A DNA stretch of 64,000 bases from Paenibacillus rhizovicinus. Its GTDB lineage: Bacteria; Bacillota; Bacilli; Paenibacillales; Paenibacillaceae. The notes under the pieces are model-generated. The model was not told the DNA's origin. It worked only from the letters and a program-made list of their open reading frames with translations, and made no database searches. Below are positions 33,978-43,650 of the stretch, in pieces; position 1 is the first letter of the stretch, and each line of letters opens with the position of its first letter. The position numbers and the translations under genes were made by a program. Location: positions 4,993,501 to 5,057,500 of the forward strand of contig NZ_CP048286.1 of the NCBI RefSeq assembly GCF_010365285.1. The letters are read 5' to 3'.

Positions 33978-36008
33978 ATGTTGTTCGGAGCTTGTTATTA
34001 TCCGGAACACTGGGTCAAGGAAAGATGGGAAACCGACGCCCGAATGATGAAGGAAGCGGGATTTAACGTCGTTCGGATGGCGGAGTTCGCTTGGATCAAG
34101 ATGGAGCCCGCGGAAGGCGAGTTCGACTTCGAATGGCTGGACGAAGCGATCGCGCTATTCAGCGCTTACGGGATTCGAACGATTCTGGGGACGCCTACGG
34201 CAGGTCCGCCGAAGTGGCTGCTCGACAAGCATCCGGATATTTACCAGCGGGATTATCAGGGACATGTCCGAGGCTTCGGCACGAGGCGCAGCTACTGCTC
34301 GAACAATGCGACGTATCGCGACTACACCCGCGCGATCGTCACGGAGATGGCCAAGCGATACGGCAGCCATCCCGACGTCATCGGCTGGCAGATCGACAAC
34401 GAGCTTGGCGCGATCGATACCGCGCGCTGTTACTGCGACAGCTGCAAGACGGCGTTCGTCGGCTGGCTGAAACGGAAATACGCGACGCTTGACCGCTTGA
34501 ACGAGGAATGGGGCACGATTTTCTCCAGCCAGCTGTTCACGGCATGGGAACAGGTGCATCTGCCGGCTTATTCCGTCCATCAGGGACATAATCCCGGGCT
34601 CGTTCTCGATTTCCGCAGGTTCTCTTCCGATTCGGTCCGCGGCTATCAAGCGCTGCAAATCGGCATTCTTCGCGAGCATTGCCCGCCTGCCCAGCCGATT
34701 ACGACGAATTTGATGGGGAGCTTCAACGACCTCGATTATTACGACCTCTCCGCGGATCTCGATCTCGTGTCGCTGGATATTTATCCGATCATGAAAAAAG
34801 TGCCCGAGGAACGCGCATTTCGGACGGGGATCAACCATGACGCGATGCGCGGGCTGAAGGGCATGAACTACTGGGTACTCGAGCATCAGAGCGGCACGCC
34901 GTGCACGAATACGTTCTCACCGACGCCGAAGCCGGGAGAGCTCCGGCGCTGGACGTACCAGTCCGTCGCGCGCGGGGCGGACGCGATCGTCTATTTCCGC
35001 TGGCGGACGTTAACGTACGCGCTGGAGGAATATTGGCACGGTATTCTGCAGCATCACGGCAAGCCGGGCAGGAAGTACAGGGAAGTCCGGCAAGTCGGCG
35101 AAGAGCTTGCCCGCTTGGCGCCGCTGCTGGCCGATACGACCGTACGCTCGAAGGCCGCCATCGTGAAATGCTTCCACAACGAATGGGCATTCGAAATTCA
35201 GCCGCATGCAAGCGGCTTCGTTTACAAGGATCATCAGGCGGACTATTATCGCTATTTCCACGATCGCAATATTCAAGTCGACGTGATCTCTCCGGACTCG
35301 GCCGGGTTCGACGGCTACGATTTGCTGATTGTCCCCAACCTCATGATGTCCAAGGAGGCGACCGTCCGCGCGATTCACGATTATGTTCGCGCAGGCGGCA
35401 CCGTCGTGATGGATTTCCGCGCCGGCGCCAAGGAATGGAATAACCGGATGCTGCCGGAGATACTGCCGGGTCCGTTCGCAGGCTTGCTTGGCATCGAAGT
35501 CGATGATTACGGCATTATCGAACCGGAGCATCCGGTCGGGCTGGCTTTTGCCGAAGCGTTCGGAAACGCCGGGCTTGCCGGCCAAGCCGCGACGTGGTAC
35601 GACGTCATCGAACCGATCGGAGCATCGACGGTCGTCCGGTTTACGAACGATTACTTCGCGGGCTGCCCTGCGGTCACCCGCAACGAATATGGCGCCGGGC
35701 GTGCCTACTATATCGGAACGGAGCTCGACCGTTCGACGCTAAACGCTTTGTTCGACGGGATAAGCGCGGAAGCGGGGCTGAAGCCCGTTCTCCCTTCGCT
35801 GCCGCAAGGGGTCGAGGCGGTCCGGCGCGAGGGCGACGGCAGGCGGGAAGTGATTTTCGTCATCAACCATAACGAATGCGAGGTCAGCTTCGCGATCGAG
35901 GACGGCTGCGTCGACCTTCTCACGGGGAGAACGATAAGGGGCGTCACGAGTTTGGCTGCTAACGGCATCCTTGCTTTGGAACGGTCGAATGAATCGATTT
36001 CGCAATGA
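33978..36008 (+). CDS. Beta-galactosidase, GH42
   Basis: A 676-residue GH42 enzyme that hydrolyses terminal beta-galactosides. The catalytic barrel has the acid/base glutamate E142 in WQIDNELGA and the nucleophile E302 in YWVLEHQSG. Cysteines 107, 151, 153 and 156 match the zinc cluster of Thermus-type GH42 enzymes. A trimerisation domain and a small beta domain complete the C-terminus. No signal peptide is present, so it acts inside the cell on imported sugars. The ATG at 33978 has GGGGAGG upstream. It heads the block with permeases, binding protein and regulators, pointing to galactoside use. Confidence 0.92.
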   Translation: MLFGACYYPEHWVKERWETDARMMKEAGFNVVRMAEFAWIKMEPAEGEFDFEWLDEAIALFSAYGIRTILGTPTAGPPKWLLDKHPDIYQRDYQGHVRGFGTRRSYCSNNATYRDYTRAIVTEMAKRYGSHPDVIGWQIDNELGAIDTARCYCDSCKTAFVGWLKRKYATLDRLNEEWGTIFSSQLFTAWEQVHLPAYSVHQGHNPGLVLDFRRFSSDSVRGYQALQIGILREHCPPAQPITTNLMGSFNDLDYYDLSADLDLVSLDIYPIMKKVPEERAFRTGINHDAMRGLKGMNYWVLEHQSGTPCTNTFSPTPKPGELRRWTYQSVARGADAIVYFRWRTLTYALEEYWHGILQHHGKPGRKYREVRQVGEELARLAPLLADTTVRSKAAIVKCFHNEWAFEIQPHASGFVYKDHQADYYRYFHDRNIQVDVISPDSAGFDGYDLLIVPNLMMSKEATVRAIHDYVRAGGTVVMDFRAGAKEWNNRMLPEILPGPFAGLLGIEVDDYGIIEPEHPVGLAFAEAFGNAGLAGQAATWYDVIEPIGASTVVRFTNDYFAGCPAVTRNEYGAGRAYYIGTELDRSTLNALFDGISAEAGLKPVLPSLPQGVEAVRREGDGRREVIFVINHNECEVSFAIEDGCVDLLTGRTIRGVTSLAANGILALERSNESISQ

Positions 36009-36028
36009 TTCGATTTTAGCTTTGCCAT

Positions 36029-36066
36029 AGAACCGCCGGCCGGCATGTCCGTCCTGCGGTTCTTTT
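36029..36066 (+). terminator. Terminator-like hairpin after the GH42 gene
   Basis: AGAACCGC (36029-36036) pairs with GCGGTTCT (36056-36063), followed by TTTT. TTTGC repeats follow downstream. It may reduce read-through from the GH42 gene to the permease genes. Confidence 0.65.
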
Positions 36067-36211
36067 GTTTTGCTTTGCTTTGCTTGCCTGGCATTCAGTT
36101 GTTATTTGCCGGGTTACGATCACCCGTTTGTCGGGTTGTTGGTCCGCTGTCTCCCCCGGCATAATTAAGGCATAGCGCAACGCCGCAAGCATGTAACGAA
36201 AGGAGCCTATC

Positions 36212-37174
36212 ATGGCCAAACCCGCCCCCCAAGTTCACCCCGTACCTATGGGTGCGCAGCCTTCCTTATCCTTCGGGCGCAGACTGCGCCGGCAATATCA
36301 GCTGCTCCTGATGTCCGTCCCCTTCGTCCTCATCGTCGTGCTGTTCTCGTACGGACCGTTGTGGGGATGGATCATGGCGTTCGAGAAATACAAGGTGGCC
36401 AAAGGCATCTGGCACAGCCCGTTCGCCGGCTTCGACAATTTCAAGCTGCTGTTCCGGGATCCGCAATTTTTCAACGCGCTGCGCAATACGGTCGTCATGG
36501 GGGTGCTGAACCTTGTCACCGGGTTTTTCGGAGCGATTGCGCTCGCGCTCATGCTGAACGAGGTGAGAAGCCGGTTCTTCAAGCGAACGATTCAGACGAT
36601 CACGTACATTCCCCATTTCGTCTCCTGGGTGGTCATCGCCAATATTTTCGCGACGCTGCTTTCGCCGGACAGCGGCGTGGTGAACGCGCTGCTCATGAAG
36701 CTCGGCATCGTGAACGAACCGATCTATTTTCTCGGCAAAGCGGATTTGTTCTGGTGGATCCATACGGCGGCGAATTTCTGGAAAGAGCTCGGGTGGAACA
36801 CGATTATTTACCTGGCGGTCCTCTCGGGTCTTAATCCGGAGCACTACGAGGCGGCGGAAGTCGACGGAGCGAAGCGATTGCAGAAGATGCGTTACGTCTC
36901 CATTCCCGGCATCATGCCGACCGCGATCCTGCTCTTGATCATGTCCGTGGGCTGGATCATCCAGAGCGGTTACGAATCTCAATTCCTGCTAGGCAATCCC
37001 GTCGTTATCGATCGCTCGGAAGTGCTCGACCTGTATGCGTTGAAGTATTCGACGAGCATCGGCGATTATTCGTACGGCGTGGCGGTCAGCATGTTCAAAT
37101 CGTTGGTCAGCATCGCCATGGTCGTCGCCGTCAACTTCATCGCGAACCGGACGACCCGCAACCGGCTGTTCTAA
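36212..37174 (+). CDS. ABC sugar permease, LplB type
   Basis: A 320-residue inner-membrane subunit of a carbohydrate ABC importer. Six membrane helices are predicted, and the ATPase-contacting EAA loop reads EAAEVDGAKRLQKMRYVSIPG (split about 214-234). The N-terminal segment QYQLLLMSVPFVLIVVLFSY is typical of LplB/YtcP relatives. AAAGGAG precedes the ATG. Together with the next two genes it forms the membrane and binding parts of an importer; the ATPase gene is not in this locus. Confidence 0.92.
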   Translation: MAKPAPQVHPVPMGAQPSLSFGRRLRRQYQLLLMSVPFVLIVVLFSYGPLWGWIMAFEKYKVAKGIWHSPFAGFDNFKLLFRDPQFFNALRNTVVMGVLNLVTGFFGAIALALMLNEVRSRFFKRTIQTITYIPHFVSWVVIANIFATLLSPDSGVVNALLMKLGIVNEPIYFLGKADLFWWIHTAANFWKELGWNTIIYLAVLSGLNPEHYEAAEVDGAKRLQKMRYVSIPGIMPTAILLLIMSVGWIIQSGYESQFLLGNPVVIDRSEVLDLYALKYSTSIGDYSYGVAVSMFKSLVSIAMVVAVNFIANRTTRNRLF

Positions 37175-37206
37175 TAAGAGGCATATGGACTGGAAGGTGA
37201 TAGAAA

Positions 37207-38097
37207 ATGACGCATCGCCGCACGTGGGGAGACTACGCGTTTCTAACGACGAATTATGCGCTGCTGCTCATGATGGGAATCGTGACCCTGTTCCCGTTTC
37301 TCAACTTATTGGCGATCTCCCTGAACGACGCGCAGGATACGCTGAAAGGGACGATCTACGTCTGGCCCCGGATATTCACGCTGCAAAATTACGATACGAT
37401 CTTCGCCAATAACAATTTGGCCATGGCCGCCGTTCGTTCCGTCGTCAGGACCGTGCTCGGAGCCGGACTAGGCGTCATCAGCACGGCGATGCTTGCCTAC
37501 GTGTTAAGCCGCAAGGAGTTCATGTTCCGCAAATCCTTCAACATCATCCTGATCGTCACGATGTACGTGAACGGCGGATTGATTCCGTTCTACCTGCTCG
37601 TCAAGAACATTCACCTGATCAACCATGGCGCCGTCTATATTCTTCCTACGTTAATCGGCGTATTCAACGTCATCATCATGCGCAGCTACTTCGAATCGCT
37701 TCCCGACGGCATCGTGGAGTCGGCCCGAATCGACGGGGCGTCCGACTTTCAGATTTTGTTCCGAATCGTCATCCTGGTCAGCATGCCTGTCATGGCCACG
37801 GTTACGTTGTATGTCGCCGTCGCGCATTGGAATTCTTGGTTCGATAACTACTTGTACGCCAGCCGGAACCCGCATTTGAACCTGCTGCAATTCGAGCTTC
37901 AGAAAGTATTGATCGGTTCCGTGAACCAAGTGTTCGACCAGAATACGCATATCGACGGATCGGACGCCCGCAGGACGAATCCCGAAACGATCCGGGCGGC
38001 CATGACCATTATCGTGACCGTGCCCATCCTGTTCGTCTATCCGTTCCTTCAGCGATACTTCGTCAAAGGGATGACGTTCGCCGCGATGAAAGAATAG
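37207..38097 (+). CDS. ABC sugar permease, LplC type
   Basis: A 296-residue partner permease with six helices and the EAA loop ESARIDGASDFQILFRIVIL (about 171-190). FPFLNLLAISLNDA and the C-terminal YFVKGMTFAAMKE are characteristic of LplC/YtcP-type proteins, whose last residues contact the ATPase. GGAAGGTG precedes the ATG, 32 bases after the first permease gene. Likely co-translated. Confidence 0.92.
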   Translation: MTHRRTWGDYAFLTTNYALLLMMGIVTLFPFLNLLAISLNDAQDTLKGTIYVWPRIFTLQNYDTIFANNNLAMAAVRSVVRTVLGAGLGVISTAMLAYVLSRKEFMFRKSFNIILIVTMYVNGGLIPFYLLVKNIHLINHGAVYILPTLIGVFNVIIMRSYFESLPDGIVESARIDGASDFQILFRIVILVSMPVMATVTLYVAVAHWNSWFDNYLYASRNPHLNLLQFELQKVLIGSVNQVFDQNTHIDGSDARRTNPETIRAAMTIIVTVPILFVYPFLQRYFVKGMTFAAMKE

Positions 38098-38152
38098 CCC
38101 GGGCCTGAACCAAGCCCGCCAAAACCCGATATCGCAGGAGCTTCCACTCCGA

Positions 38153-38161
38153 TGATATAAT
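38153..38161 (+). promoter_or_regulatory. Possible internal promoter before the binding-protein gene
   Basis: TGA followed by TATAAT (38156-38161), an extended -10. A GGGC/GCCC hairpin lies just upstream at about 38100-38118. An own promoter would explain the higher binding-protein level usual in such systems. Confidence 0.45.
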
Positions 38162-38188
38162 TAATAGACCATATGAGAGGGTGTCGCA

Positions 38189-39979
38189 ATGACTAGTAGA
38201 ACATGGAGGAAAGGCGCCGCATGGACAGTTATCTCGCTGCTGCTCGCGTCTTCGATCACAGGCTGCTCGAACGGAAATAACGACGACAAGAATGCGGCCT
38301 CGGCAAAGGCGGATTCGACGAACGGCAGCGCGCCTGCAGATTCTGGCGGTAACGCCGCTGCCGGCGGTAACGCTAACGCCAGCGGCAACGCCAATGCAAG
38401 CGGCAATGCCGACGCAAGCGCAAGCCAAAGCCTGGAGCCGATTACGTACAGCATGAACACCTCGAACGAAAAACTGACCGGAGACACGCCGATTTCGAAA
38501 GCGGTTGCAGAGAAGACAGGCGTTTCGTTCAAGTACGACCTGATCGTGGGCGACGAGACGCAGAAAGAAGACCTCTGGCTCGCTGCCGGCGACTATCCGG
38601 ATATCCTGGCGATGGGACCGGCCGAAGTGCAGAAATATAAAGACGGCGACGCGATTATCCCGCTTAACGATCTCATCGAACAATACGGTCCCCACATCAA
38701 AGAGAAATTCGGCGAATTCTACAATCTGATGAAAGACGCGGACGGCAAGATCTGGTCGATCTACGGCGTGAACAAGAGCCGCGAAGCGAAAGCCGACGCC
38801 TCCGCCAACTTTATCGTGCAATACGATGTCCTGAAAGAAGCGGGCTATCCGGAAATCAAGACGCTCGATCAGTTGTACGACATTATTAAAGCGTACAAAG
38901 ACAAACATCCGACGATCGACGGCAAAGAAACGATCGGCTTCTCCGGCGCGATGAGCGGCTGGCAAGTCAATATCGAGTACAATAACCCGATTATTAGCGC
39001 GTCCGGGTTGCCGGATCACGGGAATTTCCGGATCGATGACGCCGGCAACGTGCAGTACAACCCGGTCAGCGACGATGCCAAAACGTATTATCAATTCCTG
39101 AACAAATTGTATACGAACGGACTTTACGACAAGGAAGCGTTCTCGCAGGAGGATCTGGGCAAGAAACTATCGCAAGGCCGCGTGCTCGCCGCTTACGCTC
39201 CGGCATGGATGCTCGGCAGCATCGAAACGCAATTCCGCGCCGATGGCCATCCGGAACGCGCTTTCGCGCACCTGCCGATCCAGTTTACGGACAGCACGGT
39301 GAACAACACGAACACGGTCGTGCCGATTTTCTCCGGAAGCCTGCAGTGGGCCATCACGAAATCGGCGAAAAATCCGGAACGGATTATCCAGCTCATCGAT
39401 TACCTGTTCTCCGACGAAGGTCAAATTTTGACGCAGTGGGGAATCGAAGGCACGCATTACGACGTGGTGAACGGCGTGCGCACGCTCAAACCGGATGTGA
39501 TCGAGAAGATCAAAACGGATCCGGACTATAAAGTGAAGGAAGGCTTCGAAACGGAGGGAACGGGAAGCGGATTCTGGTTTAACGTCGGGGACGGGGCTAA
39601 ACTGGCCGACGGGGATTATGCTACGCCGTTGACCAAGGAGTACGTGCTCAGCACGTACGACGATATGACCAAAGACGTGCTGGCGCAGTACGGCAAGCAA
39701 GTATGGGCGGATTTCCTTCCCGCGGCTACCGTATTGCCGGGTTACTTGTGGAACCTGACGCCGCCGGACGACGTACAGCTGCAATCCAAGAAAATCGAAG
39801 AGGCATGGAAGAAATATCTGCCGAAGCTCGTCATGTCCAAGGACGCGACGGCGTTCGACGGCGCATGGGGCGATATGAAATCCGCGATGGACAAAGCCGG
39901 GCTCGCGGACGTCAACGCATCGTATACGAAGCTGTGGGCGGATTTCAACGCGAAATTCAAGGCGACGATCGGAGAGTAA
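38189..39979 (+). CDS. Sugar-binding lipoprotein of the importer
   Basis: A 596-residue solute-binding protein of the LplA/YtcQ type. The signal peptide ends in the lipobox ITGC (about 23-26), so it is anchored outside. A long low-complexity linker of Gly, Asn, Ala and Ser (GNANASGNANASG) precedes the two-lobed domain, with LAAGDYPDILAMG near the start and a tyrosine/tryptophan-rich binding region. GAGAGGGTG precedes the ATG. It captures the glycoside for the two permeases upstream; the adjacent GH42 enzyme suggests a galactoside. Confidence 0.9.
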   Translation: MTSRTWRKGAAWTVISLLLASSITGCSNGNNDDKNAASAKADSTNGSAPADSGGNAAAGGNANASGNANASGNADASASQSLEPITYSMNTSNEKLTGDTPISKAVAEKTGVSFKYDLIVGDETQKEDLWLAAGDYPDILAMGPAEVQKYKDGDAIIPLNDLIEQYGPHIKEKFGEFYNLMKDADGKIWSIYGVNKSREAKADASANFIVQYDVLKEAGYPEIKTLDQLYDIIKAYKDKHPTIDGKETIGFSGAMSGWQVNIEYNNPIISASGLPDHGNFRIDDAGNVQYNPVSDDAKTYYQFLNKLYTNGLYDKEAFSQEDLGKKLSQGRVLAAYAPAWMLGSIETQFRADGHPERAFAHLPIQFTDSTVNNTNTVVPIFSGSLQWAITKSAKNPERIIQLIDYLFSDEGQILTQWGIEGTHYDVVNGVRTLKPDVIEKIKTDPDYKVKEGFETEGTGSGFWFNVGDGAKLADGDYATPLTKEYVLSTYDDMTKDVLAQYGKQVWADFLPAATVLPGYLWNLTPPDDVQLQSKKIEEAWKKYLPKLVMSKDATAFDGAWGDMKSAMDKAGLADVNASYTKLWADFNAKFKATIGE

Positions 39980-39990
39980 GACGAAATAAG

Positions 39991-40035
39991 CTCCTTGTCT
40001 CTCTTTTTAAGGGAGGCAAGGAGTCTATTGTCTTT
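39991..40035 (+). terminator. Terminator-like hairpin after the binding-protein gene
   Basis: CTCCTTG (39991-39997) pairs with CAAGGAG (40017-40023) with further partial pairing inside, and a T-rich tail follows. Partial termination here would lower kinase and regulator expression. Confidence 0.65.
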
Positions 40036-40103
40036 TTCCGGTCGTGTTCATGCCTGGGCGCGTTAACTGCTGGCGGGACATTCCAAAGGACGAGGTAGCG
40101 AAC

Positions 40104-41906
40104 ATGAAAATCCGAACGAAGCTCATTCTCGCCAATTTATTCATCATCTTGTTTCTGCTGGGGTCATTAACCTACGTGCTCTTGCAGCGAAGCAGCAAAC
40201 TCGTCTATGACTATGTCATCGAGAATGCGACCTTGTCCTTGTCCCAAACGAGCCAAAATCTCGACAATAAGCTGGAGTCGTACGAAGAGATCGCCAATAC
40301 GCTGTTCTTGAACACGAACATTAACCTCATTCTGGATCAGCGCTATGCCGACCAGTTGGAAGCTTACGAGGTGTATGCCCAGCAATTTCAGCCTTTCATA
40401 TCGGCCGTCCGGCAGACGAAGGACATCGCCAACGTGAAAGTGTATACCGATAATCCGACGTTCACGTTCGCGAACGTGACGGTGATCGATCAAGAAATAC
40501 GCGACAGCGATTGGTATGAACAAGCGATGGACAACAAGAAAGGCGGATATTGGACGGCTCCGTATTTGAGCGATCCTGCCCATGACGTCGATCCCGTCAT
40601 CAGCGTTCGCAAGCGGCTCAATAACGTCGACGCCAAGTCTCCGAGCGTCGTCAACCTGGAGATCAAGCTGAGCAAGTTCAAGGAATTAATCCAGCAGGAA
40701 AGCAAAAACAAACGAATCTTGTTTACGCTTGCGGACGGTACGGTGGTGATCGATAGCAGCGGGGAGGGCGAGCAGCTGGCTTCGCTCTCGAGCTTGCCGT
40801 TCGGAGATCGGATTCTCGGGCAGACAAGCGGAAGCTTCCGCGCCGAAGTGGAGGGCAAACCCTACCAGGTCCTGTTTCAAACGCTGGAATCGCGCAATAT
40901 CGTAAGAGGCATGAAAGTGATCGCCTTCATGCCGGTGAATGAATTAACGCCGAAGATCAATCAGCTTCGCTCGATCTCTTACGTGCTATTCGGAGCGGCC
41001 TTCGTGATCTCCGTGATTCTCATCGGGACGATTACCATAGGCATGACGCGCAGATTATCCGAATTGTCGGTCAAAATGAGACGCGTTCATAAAGATAACT
41101 TCCAAAGCTTCGTCGTGGTCAAGGGCAAGGACGAAGTCGCCCAGCTCGGCGAGATGTACAATCTGATGGTGATGCGGCTCGGGCAGCTGATCAGCGAGGT
41201 TTACCAATCGGAGATCGACCGCAAGGAGCAAGCCTTCCGGACGAAAGAAGTGGAGTTGTACGCGCTGCAAACGCAGATCAATCCGCACTTTCTATTCAAT
41301 GTGCTGAATATGATCCGGGGCAAGCTGCTTATCGTCGGAGAAAGGGATACGGCGAAAGTCGTCGGGCTGCTGGCCAAGTCGTTCCGCATGATGCTGAAGA
41401 ACGGCGGACAAATGACCCGCTTGGCCGAAGAGATCGATTTTGTCGATAACTATTTGCAAATTCAACAGTATCGTTTCGGACATAAGTTTACCTACTCCAT
41501 CGACATGCCCCAAGACAAACTGGACGTCTCCATACCGAAGCTGATCATTCAGCCATTGGTCGAGAATGCGATCTCGCACGGCATCGAGCTCAATCCGGAG
41601 CAATCGCGCATTTGGGTAACCGGGGAGAACGACGGAGAGCATCTCGTCTTGACGGTGGGCGACGACGGACTTGGCATGGCGAAGGAGCGGCTGGCCGAGA
41701 TCGAACAATGGCTGAAGGACAAAAATTCGCTCGTAAGCGATCATCATATCGGCTTGCGCAATGTGCATGCCAGGTTGAGATATTTGTACGGCGAGCCGTA
41801 CGGAATCAGAGTGAGCAGCGTCGAAGGGGAAGGAACTACGATAACGATGATGATCCCGTTGCGGCGCGCGGAAACGGACAAGAACAGGGGGAGCTCCGAT
41901 GTATGA
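40104..41906 (+). CDS. YesM-type sensor histidine kinase
   Basis: A 600-residue kinase: one helix (about 8-27), a large extracellular Cache-like domain to about 300, a second helix, a HAMP region and a kinase core of the His_kinase/LytS type with QINPHFLFNVLNM. The ATPase part has QPLVENAISHGIE and GDDGLGM. The ATG at 40104 has GAGGTAG upstream; a longer frame from 40044 lacks a site. It overlaps the response regulator gene by eight bases. In Paenibacillus such pairs sense extracellular sugar and activate neighbouring importers. Confidence 0.92.
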   Translation: MKIRTKLILANLFIILFLLGSLTYVLLQRSSKLVYDYVIENATLSLSQTSQNLDNKLESYEEIANTLFLNTNINLILDQRYADQLEAYEVYAQQFQPFISAVRQTKDIANVKVYTDNPTFTFANVTVIDQEIRDSDWYEQAMDNKKGGYWTAPYLSDPAHDVDPVISVRKRLNNVDAKSPSVVNLEIKLSKFKELIQQESKNKRILFTLADGTVVIDSSGEGEQLASLSSLPFGDRILGQTSGSFRAEVEGKPYQVLFQTLESRNIVRGMKVIAFMPVNELTPKINQLRSISYVLFGAAFVISVILIGTITIGMTRRLSELSVKMRRVHKDNFQSFVVVKGKDEVAQLGEMYNLMVMRLGQLISEVYQSEIDRKEQAFRTKEVELYALQTQINPHFLFNVLNMIRGKLLIVGERDTAKVVGLLAKSFRMMLKNGGQMTRLAEEIDFVDNYLQIQQYRFGHKFTYSIDMPQDKLDVSIPKLIIQPLVENAISHGIELNPEQSRIWVTGENDGEHLVLTVGDDGLGMAKERLAEIEQWLKDKNSLVSDHHIGLRNVHARLRYLYGEPYGIRVSSVEGEGTTITMMIPLRRAETDKNRGSSDV

Positions 41907-43497
41907 AGTGTTGATCGTCGACGACGAACCGCTCGCCAGGCAGTCGCTTCAATATTTGATCGACTGGAAGGCATTCGGATTCAAAATAACGGGAGAAGCG
42001 GAAGACGGGAAACAAGCGCTGGAATTGATGCGGCAGCGCCACTTCTCACTCGTCCTGACGGATATCCGGATGCCGACGATGAACGGGCTGGAGTTTATCG
42101 AGAAGCTGAGAGGCGTCTCGGATGCGGAAGTCGTTATTCTGAGCGGCTACGAGGATTTCGAATACGCCAGGCAAGGATTGAAGCTGGGGGTGAACGATTA
42201 CCTGCTCAAGCCGGTCGACGAGGACGATCTCATCGCGGCTCTTCGCCGGATCGGCGCGTCGATCGCCGAGCGGCAGCTGCTGCGCAGGCAGCGCGATCTT
42301 GGCTTAACCGCCCTCAGAGACCAGTTTCTTAGAAGGCTGGCGCACGGACCTCTCTCTTCGCCGGAGCTGGAGGAACAGTTCCGGCTGCTGAACCTGCGGA
42401 ATGAGGCGGAACGCTTGCATTGCCTCGTCGTGGAAATGGATTTCCTGTCCGCGGACGACGGCAAGCTGACGGAACGGGATATCGAGCTCAAAAGCTTCGC
42501 GGTGCGCAATGTGCTGGAGGAGATGTGCGACGGCAAAGGATATGTGTTCGAGGATACCGAAGAACGGTACGGACTGCTCTTATTCGGCACCGGCGGCTTG
42601 AACGCGCGGAATGACGATATGCCGGTCAAGCTCGCGGAGGAGATCGGAGCGGCCGTGCGGGTCAATGTTAAGGAAACGGTAAGCATCGGAGTGGGCCAGG
42701 CCGCAGGAGACCTGCGGGGTGTACACCAAGCGTACGATTCCGCGGAGAAGGCGTTGGACGCGAAGTTCTTGCGGGGCAAGGGTTCGATTCTGACCGCGAC
42801 GAACGCTGACGGAGGAGAGGCGGAAAGCCCGGAGCTTCATGCGCTTCAAGAGGCCGTGTACGAAGCGATCCGGAACCAACGGGAAGGCGAAGTGAAGGAG
42901 GCGCTCGGGCGGCTGTGGGAGTGCTGCAAGTCCAGCGGCCTCGGCGGAAATCGCATTCGCGCCGCCGTCTTGGAGATGCTCGTGCAGCTGCTGCAGCTCG
43001 CGACATCCTACGGCGCGAACTCGGAGCTGTTGTTCCATCACGATTACGGCGATTACGACCGCGTGATGAGAACGAAGACGATCGACGAGCTGTTCGCGTT
43101 CGTCGACATGAAATGCGTCGGCGTGCTGCTCTTGTTGAACCGCCTGAAGGACATGCAGCCGAACTCCGTCATCGGCACGGTCAAGCGCATCGTGCAGGAG
43201 CAGTATCATTCGAACGTCAGTCTGCGTACCGTCGCAGGGCAGGTGTTCTTGAACCCGAACTATTTGGGCAAATTGTTCAAAGCCGGAACCGATTCGTCGT
43301 TTAACGAGTATTTGCTGCAAGTGCGCATGGAGAAGGCCAAGGAATTGCTGCTGCGCACGGACAAGAAAGTGTACGAGATTGCCCTTGCGGTCGGTTACGG
43401 CGAATTGGACTGGTTTTATAAACGCTTCAAGTCCTATGCCGGCATCAGCGCGGGCGAATTTAGAGGGAAGTACGCGAAAGAAAGCGAATCGAACTGA
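41899..43497 (+). CDS. YesN-type response regulator with AraC DNA-binding domain
   Basis: A 532-residue regulator. The receiver domain (1-120) has VDDEP at 8-12, phosphoacceptor D55 (VLTDIRMP) and K in YLLKPVDE. A long middle domain is followed by an AraC-type pair of helix-turn-helix motifs (about 430-525) with VRMEKAKELLLRTDKKVYEIA and GYGELDWFYKRFKSYAGISAGEFR in part. GGGGGAG within the kinase gene precedes the ATG, so the two are coupled. It probably activates the GH42/importer genes. Confidence 0.93.
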   Translation: MYEVLIVDDEPLARQSLQYLIDWKAFGFKITGEAEDGKQALELMRQRHFSLVLTDIRMPTMNGLEFIEKLRGVSDAEVVILSGYEDFEYARQGLKLGVNDYLLKPVDEDDLIAALRRIGASIAERQLLRRQRDLGLTALRDQFLRRLAHGPLSSPELEEQFRLLNLRNEAERLHCLVVEMDFLSADDGKLTERDIELKSFAVRNVLEEMCDGKGYVFEDTEERYGLLLFGTGGLNARNDDMPVKLAEEIGAAVRVNVKETVSIGVGQAAGDLRGVHQAYDSAEKALDAKFLRGKGSILTATNADGGEAESPELHALQEAVYEAIRNQREGEVKEALGRLWECCKSSGLGGNRIRAAVLEMLVQLLQLATSYGANSELLFHHDYGDYDRVMRTKTIDELFAFVDMKCVGVLLLLNRLKDMQPNSVIGTVKRIVQEQYHSNVSLRTVAGQVFLNPNYLGKLFKAGTDSSFNEYLLQVRMEKAKELLLRTDKKVYEIALAVGYGELDWFYKRFKSYAGISAGEFRGKYAKESESN

Positions 43498-43525
43498 TCG
43501 ATCGGACCGTCTGCCGCGCTCCGGA

Positions 43526-43539
43526 CCTGGGCGCCCAGG
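43526..43539. repeat. 14-bp perfect palindrome
   Basis: CCTGGGCGCCCAGG lies 29 bases after the regulator stop. No T-run follows; it may mark the end of the transcript or be a binding site. Confidence 0.5.
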
Positions 43540-43555
43540 CCTAATGAAATTACCA

Positions 43556-43584
43556 TTGACGCTTGCGGGTAACTGAATTAAACT
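43556..43584 (+). promoter_or_regulatory. Promoter of the HPP-type gene
   Basis: TTGACG (43556-43561), a 17-base spacer and TAAACT (43579-43584). Confidence 0.55.
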
Positions 43585-43650
43585 CGAAAAAGCTACTTGC
43601 GATGTCAAGTTTGTACGAAGCTTGTCGAGCGAAAGGAAGGTTGCCGCGTC

